From: Prevotella nigrescens
GTDB taxonomy: Bacteria; Bacteroidota; Bacteroidia; Bacteroidales; Bacteroidaceae
DNA: 64,000 bases
NCBI RefSeq assembly: GCF_031191185.1
Contig: NZ_CP133465.1
Coordinates: 2,041,255-2,105,254, forward strand
Reading direction: 5' to 3'
Every line of letters begins with the position of its first letter. Position 1 is the first letter of the stretch. Under the pieces are notes generated by a model, which was not told where the DNA came from, did not search any database, and saw only the letters and a program-made list of their open reading frames with translations. A program made the translations under genes and the position numbers. Of the stretch, positions 19,681 through 27,413 are shown in pieces.

Positions 19681-20346
19681 TTACTTCTTTCTGATTAATA
19701 CTTGGTCTATCATACCATAATCCTTAGCTTCCTCAGCCGTCATCCAATAGTTGCGGTCGCTGTCGTTCCATACCTTTTCGTAGGTCTGGTGAGAGTGGTT
19801 GCTGATAATGGTGTAGAGTTCCTTCTTGAACTTCATTATCTCTTTTGCCTCGATTTCGATGTCCGAAGCCTGACCTTGCACACCTCCAAGTGGCTGGTGT
19901 ATCATGACGCGGCTATGCGGCAATGCCGAACGCTTGCCCTCCTGACCCGCTACAAGCAATACGGCTGCCATAGAAGCTGCCATGCCAGTGCAGATGGTAG
20001 CTACGTCGCTGGAGATAAACTGCATGGTATCGTAGATGCCAAGTCCTGCCGTTACGCTTCCGCCGGGCGAGTTGATGTAGATGGAAATATCTTTCCCAGG
20101 GTCTACCGAGTCTAAATAGAGCAGCTGTGCCTGCAGTGTGTTGGCAGTATAGTCGTCAATTTGTGTGCCGAGGAAGATGATACGGTCCATCATTAAACGC
20201 GAGAACACGTCCATCTGTGTTACGTTCAACTGGCGTTCTTCCAATATATATGGATTAAGATATTGGTTCTGCATACTTGTAACCTCGTCTAACACCATGC
20301 CGTTCATACCCAGATGTTGGGTTGCATACTTTCTAAAATCGTTCAT
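19681..20346 (-). CDS. clpP: ClpP protease subunit
   Basis: 221 residues. The serine-protease residues are visible: Ser in GMAASMAAVLL (about residue 123), His in LPHSRVMIHQPLGG (about 148), and Asp in the later NDSDRNYWMTAEEAKDYGMID region. Both oligomerisation segments look intact. ClpP forms a tetradecameric chamber that degrades proteins delivered by ClpX. It is the first gene of the clpP-clpX(-recQ) operon, preceded by a good promoter about 120 bp upstream. The trigger factor gene, which often sits beside clpP elsewhere, is at 54962 here. Confidence 0.97.
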   Translation of the reverse strand: MNDFRKYATQHLGMNGMVLDEVTSMQNQYLNPYILEERQLNVTQMDVFSRLMMDRIIFLGTQIDDYTANTLQAQLLYLDSVDPGKDISIYINSPGGSVTAGLGIYDTMQFISSDVATICTGMAASMAAVLLVAGQEGKRSALPHSRVMIHQPLGGVQGQASDIEIEAKEIMKFKKELYTIISNHSHQTYEKVWNDSDRNYWMTAEEAKDYGMIDQVLIRKK

Positions 20347-20466
20347 TTTATATCCTTATATTATTTTAATTAGACAATAACAAAAAGCGAATATCCTGCT
20401 TTTGTCCATTGCCTTGAATACAAAGACCGTGCCATTGCAAAAGCGGGCGTCCTGTGTATTCTAACA

Positions 20467-20497
20467 CAAAGATAAGAAAAAAATGATAATTACTCAA
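20467..20497 (-). promoter_or_regulatory. Promoter of clpP-clpX operon
   Basis: On the minus strand TTG (20497-20495), 20 bp, then TATCTTTG (20474-20467): an exact match to TTG-N20-TAnnTTTG. It gives a leader of about 115 nt before the clpP ATG. Confidence 0.65.
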
Positions 20498-20772
20498 TAA
20501 AAAAACACTTTTTTAATTCTGTCAATTATAGTTTTTTCACCCTTTTGTTAGAAACAGAACCGTGCAGACCGTATTTCGGGTGGTTGATAATTGGTGATGA
20601 ATAAGCAAACGGTTTTACTTTATCCGGACAGGTGCATCTTCTTAGGCACTCTTCTGCCTCGCTTGCATTCAGTGTATCATAAACGAGGAAAAGGAAATAA
20701 AACCGTCAATATTTTTCATAAGCACAGATATTATATAATCATTTTATTATCAAGGTGTTATAAAACCCATTC

Positions 20773-20904
20773 TTTCGTATTGCAAAGACATAGGTTTTCG
20801 TTCTTAATATCGGCTGTTTTGTAATGTGAAATATACACTTTTACTGTACAAAACCTACTCTTTTGTTCCGCGAAGATGCATATTTTGTAATGTATTGATA
20901 GATA
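20773..20904. repeat. 22-bp-period degenerate tandem array B
   Basis: Six consecutive 22-bp units start at 20773 (TTTCGTATTG), 20795 (TTTTCGTTC), 20817 (TTTTGTAATG), 20839 (TTTTACTGTAC), 20861 (TTTTGTTCCG) and 20883 (TTTTGTAATG). Spacing is exact over 132 bp, although many unit positions vary. This is the cleanest array of the family. It lies in the gap between the clpP promoter and the end of the lipoprotein gene at 21047; the rest of that gap (20498-20772, 20905-21046) shows nothing recognisable. Confidence 0.75.
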
Positions 20905-21046
20905 ATAGGTTATATAAGGCATTGCTTCTTGAGAAATGTTTACAATTTTATGGACTCTGTTCTTCTTTGTTATAATGTATGTAGAGATAATAGAGCAATG
21001 GAGCAAGGTATTTGTTTGCTTAGAAATTTGAAACTATACACCAGTG

Positions 21047-21619
21047 TTATTTATCTGACCTGAACTTTCCATTTAAGAGGAGATAGTTGCTTTTCTTGAT
21101 AAGTATATTCTTATCGGGTATAGCAATCACCTTCCTTAAGATAATTTTCTTGTCGCCCGTAATCGTATAATCTATATAGCAATTTTCTATTCCCCCTTTC
21201 CATTGAATGTTCTTTGCCGTGTAGATAAGTAATTTGTCTGTCAGTCTATACTTACTGTCTAATGCACAAAGAAAGAACCGTCCTTCGCCAACTCGATTGT
21301 TTGCAAAGATTAAAAGCAAGTGGGTATTGTCGGCAGAAGGCAGTTTGGCAACGTGGCAATTGCTCAAATCAGTTTCTTTGTCTACGAAAGTAGCGATTAA
21401 CGGCATTGCTTCTTCACTCGGAATGATTGTCTCTGGCAAGTCTATAATAAAGTCGTAGGAGTATTTGAATGGGAATTTTATGGTTGGAATACGCTTGTAA
21501 AAAGCTGCGAATGTTTCTTTCTGGAGCGACATAACGGCTGTGGGAACAATGGCTTTCCTTGCACTACAGCTACAAGAAATTATCAATAATACGAGAGAAA
21601 GAAGTGCTATACGAACCAT
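21047..21619 (-). CDS. Putative lipoprotein of the surE-lpxB operon
   Basis: 190 residues with a lipoprotein signal peptide (MVRIALLSLVLLIISC, Cys at 16, further Cys at 18). The remainder is rich in beta strands with no recognised domain. It starts 7 bp after the lpxB stop and is probably co-transcribed with surE and lpxB, suggesting an envelope role. Function unknown. Confidence 0.7.
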   Translation of the reverse strand: MVRIALLSLVLLIISCSCSARKAIVPTAVMSLQKETFAAFYKRIPTIKFPFKYSYDFIIDLPETIIPSEEAMPLIATFVDKETDLSNCHVAKLPSADNTHLLLIFANNRVGEGRFFLCALDSKYRLTDKLLIYTAKNIQWKGGIENCYIDYTITGDKKIILRKVIAIPDKNILIKKSNYLLLNGKFRSDK

Positions 21620-21626
21620 GTTCTTA

Positions 21627-22766
21627 CTATCTTTTTAGCAAATAAACCATCAGGTTGGCAGCATTGTCGGGTGCAATGTGGTTGCCAAGTTTTTCTTTCA
21701 TCTGTTCATACTCGGCAAGCATGGTTTCGCGGTAAGGCTGTCCAGGCAGAATACGATAGAGTTCGTTGGCAATATTCCGTATTTTAAATCGGTCGGCAAA
21801 TAGTTCCTGCACTACTTCCCTATCGGCAATGAGATTTACCAACGATATAAAGCGCACCTTTATTATGTGTCTGAACGCAAAACGGATAAGGCTTGGCAAT
21901 GGTGTTTCATAGCAAACCACTTGCGGAACATTAAATAAGGCTGTCTCTAAAGTAGCCGTTCCGCTCGTAACAAGTGCGGTCGTAGCGTGCGAAAGTAGCT
22001 CGTATGTATTGTTTTTTATAGCTTTCGCATGATATTTGCTTACAAATTGCTCGTAACAAGCACTATCTATTGATGGTGCACCTGCTATTACTATTTGGTA
22101 ATCTTCGAAGCGTGAGGCAGCTTCGAGCATAGATGGCAGGTTGTCTTTTATCTCTTGCTTTCGGCTTCCTGCCAAGATGGCGATGATAGGTTTGTCGTTC
22201 TGCAAGCCGTTACGACTGCAAAAATCCTCCTTTGTCTCTGTGTACTGGCTCTTGAACGTTGCAACTTCCTCTGCCGTAGGGTTGCCAACGTAGTGTATTT
22301 TGTAGTTGTGCTTCCGCTCAAAGAAATCGATTTCAAATGGCAAAATAGAGAACATCTCTTTCACATCTCGCTTTATTGCGCGGATACGCCACTCTTTCCA
22401 CGCCCATATTTTGGGTGAAATATAGTAATAAACAGGTATTTTGGTGTTCTTGTGAACGAATTTTGCTATTTTCAGATTAAAGCCCGGATAATCTACAAGT
22501 ATCACGACATCGGGCTGCCACTTAACTATGTCCTCCTTACAGAACTTCATATTCTTCATGATAGCAGGCAAATGCAACAGCACAGGAACAAATCCCATAT
22601 AGGCAAGTTTCTTGTAATGGCGCACACATGTGCCGCCAATGTTTTGCATTAAATCGCCACCGAAGAAGCGAAACTCTGCCGCTTCGTCAAATTTCCTAAG
22701 CGATTGCATCAAGCGCGATGCGTGCAAATCGCCCGATGCTTCGCCAACTATCAGATAATACTTCAT
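21627..22766 (-). CDS. lpxB: Lipid-A-disaccharide synthase
   Basis: 379 residues, normal length for LpxB (GT19). It joins UDP-2,3-diacylglucosamine and lipid X to form the lipid A disaccharide at the inner membrane. Visible are YLIVGEASGDLHASRLMQSL at the N-terminus, FFGGDLM, the VDYPGFNLKIAKF segment, YYISPKIWAWKEWR, ILAGSRKQEI and the TSGTATLETALF donor-site motif. It starts 51 bp after the surE stop, a Bacteroidetes arrangement, and is followed by a lipoprotein gene. Confidence 0.96.
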   Translation of the reverse strand: MKYYLIVGEASGDLHASRLMQSLRKFDEAAEFRFFGGDLMQNIGGTCVRHYKKLAYMGFVPVLLHLPAIMKNMKFCKEDIVKWQPDVVILVDYPGFNLKIAKFVHKNTKIPVYYYISPKIWAWKEWRIRAIKRDVKEMFSILPFEIDFFERKHNYKIHYVGNPTAEEVATFKSQYTETKEDFCSRNGLQNDKPIIAILAGSRKQEIKDNLPSMLEAASRFEDYQIVIAGAPSIDSACYEQFVSKYHAKAIKNNTYELLSHATTALVTSGTATLETALFNVPQVVCYETPLPSLIRFAFRHIIKVRFISLVNLIADREVVQELFADRFKIRNIANELYRILPGQPYRETMLAEYEQMKEKLGNHIAPDNAANLMVYLLKR

Positions 22767-22817
22767 TCTTCAGACGGTTATTGTTAATTTATTAATGAAA
22801 GAGAGTTGTATTTGGGC

Positions 22818-23591
22818 TTACTGTTCCCACGCCTTCAGTTTGTCCAGCACATCGTAGTCGGTAATGTCGATGCGTGTTGGTGTTACCGAGACATAACCTT
22901 CTTCCAATGCCCAACGGTCAGTATCGGTTGCTGAAGGCTCATCGTTGCGATATTCACCCAGCATCCAATAATAGTCAAACCCCCTTGGGTGTTCGCAGCG
23001 AAGAGTTTCTTTTATCCAGCTACCGTACCCCATTCGACAGACTTTGATACCCTTGAAGCTGTTGCGGATAGGGAAGTTCACATTCAGGCAAACACCCTTG
23101 GGCAAACCATCGCTCAACACTTCCTTTACTATCTTTACGACATAGCTGCGGAGATGTTCAAGATTGGCATCTGGATTATAGTCGCACGACGAGAAAGCAA
23201 TGGAAGGAATGTACTTTAAGCAGCCTTCTCTGGCAATGCCCATTGTACCGCTGTAATGCGTATTCACCGAGGAATTGTCGCCATGATTAATACCTCCAAG
23301 AATTAAATCAGGTCTCCGTCCATCTGTTAAAATCTGTTCGAAAGTAATCTTTACACAGTCTACAGGAGTTCCTGTACACGACCATACATCACAATTAGGA
23401 ATATTATAGCGGCGGTTTAACCGTAGAGGAATGTTTGCAGAGAAAGCGCACGAAAAACCCGAGCGAGGACCCTCGGGAGCACAAACTAAAATATCGGCAA
23501 AGTCGGACAAAAATGAAACCAATGTTTTAATGCCATTAGCGTTATATCCATCGTCGTTGGAGATGAGGATAAGCGGTCGTTTACAATTCAT
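22818..23591 (-). CDS. surE: 5'/3'-nucleotidase SurE
   Basis: 257 residues from the ATG at 23591, where homology begins (MNCKRPLILISNDDGYNANGIK). The in-frame extension upstream to 23726 is hydrophobic non-homologous sequence overlapping the parA promoter, so I rejected it. Metal-binding Asp-Asp (SNDDGY, residues 11-16), APEGPRSGFSCAFS, GTPVDCV and GGINHGDN are all present. SurE is a metal-dependent nucleoside monophosphate phosphatase of stationary-phase survival. It is the first gene of surE-lpxB-lipoprotein and is divergent from parA. Confidence 0.95.
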   Translation of the reverse strand: MNCKRPLILISNDDGYNANGIKTLVSFLSDFADILVCAPEGPRSGFSCAFSANIPLRLNRRYNIPNCDVWSCTGTPVDCVKITFEQILTDGRRPDLILGGINHGDNSSVNTHYSGTMGIAREGCLKYIPSIAFSSCDYNPDANLEHLRSYVVKIVKEVLSDGLPKGVCLNVNFPIRNSFKGIKVCRMGYGSWIKETLRCEHPRGFDYYWMLGEYRNDEPSATDTDRWALEEGYVSVTPTRIDITDYDVLDKLKAWEQ

Positions 23592-23613
23592 AAATTTTAT
23601 TTTCTTTTGCCTG

Positions 23614-23671
23614 CAAAAATACGAAAAAAGGTTTATAAATATAGCTTTCTCGCTTAAAATATGTATCTTTG
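23614..23671. promoter_or_regulatory. Divergent surE/parA promoter region
   Basis: Two -7-like elements face away from each other in the 110-bp surE-parA gap. TATTTTTG on the minus strand (23621-23614) reads toward surE, and TATCTTTG on the plus strand (23664-23671) lies 30 bp before the parA ATG. Neither has a clear TTG at -33. Confidence 0.45.
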
Positions 23672-23701
23672 TCGGCAAAACAAGTATAGGAAAAGAATAA
23701 A

Positions 23702-24469
23702 ATGGGAAAAATAATCGCAGTGGCAAACCAGAAGGGTGGTGTAGGAAAAACCACCTCTACCATCAATCTTGCGGCATCGTTGGCAACTTTAGAAAAGTCG
23801 GTTCTCGTTATTGATGCCGACCCTCAGGCGAATGCTTCAAGTGGTTTGGGCGTTGACATAAACGAAGTTGATTGTTCGTTGTACGAATGTATCATTGACC
23901 ATACAGATGTTCGCGATGCCATTTATACCACAGATATAGAAGGAATGGACATTGTTCCGAGCCATATCAATCTTGTTGGGGCAGAGATTGAGATGCTGCA
24001 AATAAGCGATAGAGAAGAAGTATTGCAAAAGCTCTTGGACCCTATTCGTAACGATTACGACTATATACTTATAGATTGCAGTCCATCTTTGGGCTTAATT
24101 ACTGTGAATGCATTGACGGCAGCCGACTCTGTTATTATTCCAGTACAATGCGAATATTTTGCGCTCGAAGGCATTAGCAAACTGTTGAATACGATTAAGA
24201 TTATAAAAAGCAAGCTGAATCCGAAGTTAGAAATCGAAGGATTTCTACTTACAATGTACGATAGTCGTTTAAGATTGGCACGTCAAATCTACGACGAAGT
24301 AAAGCGACACTTCCAAGAATTGGTGTTTAAGACCGTTATTCAGCGCAATGTTAAACTCTCGGAAAGTCCCAGTCATGGCTTGCCGGTAATACTTTACGAT
24401 GCCGATTCTACAGGAGCAAAGAACCATTTAGCTTTGGCTAAGGAGATTATAGAAAAAAATAAGAAATAG
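23702..24469 (+). CDS. parA: Chromosome partition ATPase ParA (Soj)
   Basis: 255 residues. The deviant Walker A motif is at the N-terminus (NQKGGVGKTTSTINLAASLA, residues 9-28), followed by VIDADPQANASSGLG and LIDCSPSLGLITVNAL. It is a dynamic ATPase that segregates the chromosome origin with ParB and parS. It leads a five-gene plus-strand run (parA, parB, DUF5683, lytic transglycosylase, rsh) with gaps of 23-42 bp, a common Bacteroidales order. I found no good match to the parS consensus (TGTTNCACGTGAAACA) in the window. Confidence 0.96.
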   Translation: MGKIIAVANQKGGVGKTTSTINLAASLATLEKSVLVIDADPQANASSGLGVDINEVDCSLYECIIDHTDVRDAIYTTDIEGMDIVPSHINLVGAEIEMLQISDREEVLQKLLDPIRNDYDYILIDCSPSLGLITVNALTAADSVIIPVQCEYFALEGISKLLNTIKIIKSKLNPKLEIEGFLLTMYDSRLRLARQIYDEVKRHFQELVFKTVIQRNVKLSESPSHGLPVILYDADSTGAKNHLALAKEIIEKNKK

Positions 24470-24511
24470 GAAAAACCTACTGAACCTCTTTAAGACTTAC
24501 CAACAGAAACG

Positions 24512-25420
24512 ATGGCAGTACATAAAAAATATAATAGAAACGCAAAGGTTAATGCACTTGGGAGAGGCTTAGATGCTTTGATCTCGACGGGAACAGTAAG
24601 TGCGCAAGGTAGTTCAACGATAAATGAAGTCCCTATTGACCAAATTGAAGCAAATCCCGACCAGCCTCGAAGGGAGTTTGACCCAGTGGCATTAGAGGAA
24701 CTTGCAAACAGCATTAAGCAGCTTGGATTGGTGCAACCCATCACGCTTCGGCAGTTAGACGAACACAAATTTCAAATAATAGCGGGAGAACGGCGTTGGC
24801 GTGCATCGCAGTTGGCGGGTCTTACAGCTATTCCTGCTTACATTAGAACCATTAAAGACGAAAACGTAATGGAACTTGCGCTGGTGGAAAACATACAGCG
24901 CGAGGATTTGAATGCCATAGAAATAGCTCTTGCATATGAACATTTGCAAGAAAAAAGTGGATTGACTCAAGAGAAGATTGCAGCCCGGGTAGGGAAGAGT
25001 CGTGTCGCTGTTACCAACTATCTACGTCTGCTCAGACTCCCTGCACAAGTGCAGATGGCTTTACAGAAGAAAGAGATAGACATGGGACACGCACGTGCGT
25101 TGCTCTCATTGAGTAGTCCTTCGCAGCAAATAAAACTGTTCCACGAAATTCAGAAGAACGCTTTCAGTGTGCGAAAAGTGGAAGAACTCTGCCAACAGCT
25201 TAACAATGGCGAGGATATACAGACTGCAAAGAAGAAGATTGCAGCCAAATCGAAACTTCCGGAAGAGTTTAATCTGTTGAAAAAGCGTCTTTCCAATTTC
25301 TTCAATACGAAAGTGCAAATGACCTATGGGGCGAAGGGAAAGGGAAAAATCAGTATTCTTTTTGCTTCTGAAGAAGAATTATTGCATATCATGGAAGTAA
25401 TGGACGGACTAAAGCAGTAA
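24512..25420 (+). CDS. parB: Chromosome partition protein ParB (Spo0J)
   Basis: 302 residues. The N-terminal CTP-binding domain has GERRWRASQLAGLTAIP (about residues 91-107) and ALVENIQREDLN. The helix-turn-helix region has LTQEKIAARVGKSRVAVTNYLRLLRLP and GHARALL. The C-terminal dimerisation end is short. ParB spreads from parS as a CTP-driven clamp and is moved by ParA. A 12-bp palindrome (ACGCACGTGCGT) lies inside the conserved GHARAL codons but does not match parS. Confidence 0.95.
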   Translation: MAVHKKYNRNAKVNALGRGLDALISTGTVSAQGSSTINEVPIDQIEANPDQPRREFDPVALEELANSIKQLGLVQPITLRQLDEHKFQIIAGERRWRASQLAGLTAIPAYIRTIKDENVMELALVENIQREDLNAIEIALAYEHLQEKSGLTQEKIAARVGKSRVAVTNYLRLLRLPAQVQMALQKKEIDMGHARALLSLSSPSQQIKLFHEIQKNAFSVRKVEELCQQLNNGEDIQTAKKKIAAKSKLPEEFNLLKKRLSNFFNTKVQMTYGAKGKGKISILFASEEELLHIMEVMDGLKQ

Positions 25421-25443
25421 TGGAAAGTATAATTAAAAGTTAA

Positions 25444-26217
25444 GTGAAACAAAATCAGAATATATTCCATCTCTTATTACTAACATTGCTGTTGGTGATA
25501 AGTTATACTGAAACAATAAACGCACAAGTTGTTTATAGCGATTCTGTCAAGGTTCTATATCCTAAGGAAGAAGGATTTGACACATTGTCGAACAGCGGGA
25601 ATAATAAGCAAAAGAATAAAATCTCATTATCGTCCGATAAGACCTTACAACTGAATAAGGCTACAACGAAAGATGGAGAGTACCTAAAGGCGAATTGGAA
25701 CAAGTGGCACCCCAATCCTAAAAAGGCTTTATGGCTGGCAATAGCCCTGCCCGGGGCTGGTCAGATTTACAACCGTAAGTATTGGAAGTTGCCTATTTTC
25801 TATGGTGGGCTAACGGGTTGTATCTATGCAATGACTTGGAATAACCAGATGTATCGGGACTATCAAAGGGCTTATAAAGATATTATGGACGACGATCCTA
25901 ATACGCAAAGCTACAATAACTTCTTGCATTTAGGAACAAAAATAACCGATGCGAATAAGAGTTATTACCAAAGTCTATTCAAAAAACGTAAAGACCGTTT
26001 CCGCAGATGGCGCGATTTAAGTATATTTGCAACAGTTGCCGTTTATGCTTTGTCGGTGATTGATGCCTACGTAGATGCTTCGCTCTCTAATTTCAACATA
26101 TCAGATGATTTATCGTTGCATATTTCTCCAGTTGTATTAAATAGCAATTCATCTGCTAATATAACTAATTTCTTAAAGGGTTCTGCAATTGGCGTAGGTT
26201 GTAAACTTACCTTTTAA
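25444..26217 (+). CDS. DUF5683-family exported membrane protein
   Basis: 257 residues, probably starting with GTG at 25444, 23 bp after parB. A signal peptide is clear (NIFHLLLLTLLLVISYTETINAQ). The DUF5683-type core follows (PNPKKALWLAIALPGAGQIYNRKYWKLPIFYGGLTGCIYAMTWN), with hydrophobic stretches around residues 98-135 and 195-215. The family is very common in Bacteroidetes between parB and a lytic transglycosylase. Its biochemical role is not established as far as I know; envelope location is supported by the signal peptide. Confidence 0.85.
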   Translation: MKQNQNIFHLLLLTLLLVISYTETINAQVVYSDSVKVLYPKEEGFDTLSNSGNNKQKNKISLSSDKTLQLNKATTKDGEYLKANWNKWHPNPKKALWLAIALPGAGQIYNRKYWKLPIFYGGLTGCIYAMTWNNQMYRDYQRAYKDIMDDDPNTQSYNNFLHLGTKITDANKSYYQSLFKKRKDRFRRWRDLSIFATVAVYALSVIDAYVDASLSNFNISDDLSLHISPVVLNSNSSANITNFLKGSAIGVGCKLTF

Positions 26218-26258
26218 CAGACGAAAACAGCGTTTTCGTGCCACAAAATAAGAAAGAA

Positions 26259-27380
26259 ATGATAGAAGAAAAGAAGATTTTTGCCATTATAATACTATTG
26301 CTGAGCGTTTGTATAGCATTCGCCCAGCAACAGATAGTGAAGGATAATCATGGCCGAACGATGCAAATAAACATTCCAGATGCACCAGAGATTATGGCTG
26401 AAACTGGGGCTGGATATGCTGGAACAAAAAGTTATGTAAAGGAAAACAACGTGAATGCGGCAGCAGTTCCAATGGAAATGGAAGAAGAAACTGTTGCTGT
26501 CGGTCGTCTTATTAACCGAATATCAGGCTCACTATGCCTCTCTTATAATCCGGAAGTGCAGAAACACATTGATAAATACGTAAGACAAGGTCGTCGTTCT
26601 ACAAGTTGTTTGCTGGCACGAGCAAGTTATTACAATCCTATCTTTGAAGAAGCATTGCTCTATTACGGTCTTCCTTTAGAGTTAAAGTATCTGCCTGTGA
26701 TAGAATCGGGGCTGAATCCAAAGGCTGTTTCAGGTAAAGGTGCTGCTGGGTTATGGCAACTTATGCCCGCAACGGGGCGACAATACAACTTGCAGATAAA
26801 CACGTTTGTAGACGAAAGGCTCGACCCCATTAAGTCTTCGTATGCTGCCGCACGATTGTTGGCTGACCTTTATAAACGTTTTGGCGATTGGTCTTTAGTG
26901 TTGGCGGCTTACAATTGCGGTCCGACAAGAGTGAGCAATGCGATTGAAAAGACGGGAAATAATACCGACTTTTGGCAAATCTATGAGTTGCTGCCAAAAG
27001 AAACGCGTGGCTATGTACCAGCTTTCATTGCTGCCAACTACGTAATGAACTGTTATGCAGAATACAATATTTTGCCAGAGCCAACTGGATTGCCAGAGAG
27101 GGCTGGTCGGGTTGTGGTTACAGAAGATGTGTCGTTGACTAAAATAGCAAATGTCTTGAATATGGATGTTGCAGATCTGCGAGCATTAAATCCACAATAT
27201 CGGCAAGACATTGTTAAGACGACAGAGGGTGCAGCCACGCTTTTGTTACCTTCAGAAAAGGTGAAATGCTTTACTGACAATGTCTCTCAATTGTACGAAA
27301 GCAGTAAAAACACAGAAGAACAGCAGTTGGAAATGACAGCACGAATAGAGAAAGAAACAATGCACAATCCACATAGTTAA
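26259..27380 (+). CDS. MltD-like membrane-bound lytic transglycosylase with LysM
   Basis: About 373 residues from the ATG at 26259, preceded by AAGAAAGAA; a GTG at 26238 would add seven residues before the signal peptide. The signal peptide is KIFAIIILLLSVCIAFAQ. The SLT (GH23) domain has the catalytic Glu in YLPVIESGLNPKAVS, then GAAGLWQLMPATGRQY and LAAYNCGPTRVSNAI. A single LysM-like segment (VTEDVSLTKIANVLNMDVADLRALNP) follows. It cleaves peptidoglycan glycan strands to 1,6-anhydro products during wall turnover. It is fourth in the parA-to-rsh run. Confidence 0.92.
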   Translation: MIEEKKIFAIIILLLSVCIAFAQQQIVKDNHGRTMQINIPDAPEIMAETGAGYAGTKSYVKENNVNAAAVPMEMEEETVAVGRLINRISGSLCLSYNPEVQKHIDKYVRQGRRSTSCLLARASYYNPIFEEALLYYGLPLELKYLPVIESGLNPKAVSGKGAAGLWQLMPATGRQYNLQINTFVDERLDPIKSSYAAARLLADLYKRFGDWSLVLAAYNCGPTRVSNAIEKTGNNTDFWQIYELLPKETRGYVPAFIAANYVMNCYAEYNILPEPTGLPERAGRVVVTEDVSLTKIANVLNMDVADLRALNPQYRQDIVKTTEGAATLLLPSEKVKCFTDNVSQLYESSKNTEEQQLEMTARIEKETMHNPHS

Positions 27381-27413
27381 TCGAAGAATTATACCAAAAG
27401 GAAGGACTACATT

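Noticed and set aside
20773..20904. CRISPR array
   Set aside because: Units are 22 bp with no alternating constant repeat and unique spacer, and no cas genes are present in the window.
22818..23726. Longer SurE with a 45-residue N-terminal extension
   Set aside because: SurE homology begins at MNCKRPLILISNDDG. The extension crosses the divergent promoter region and overlaps the parA start.
25089..25100. Palindrome ACGCACGTGCGT inside parB, considered as parS
   Set aside because: Only the CACGTG centre matches parS. The codons encode the conserved GHARAL motif, which explains the sequence.
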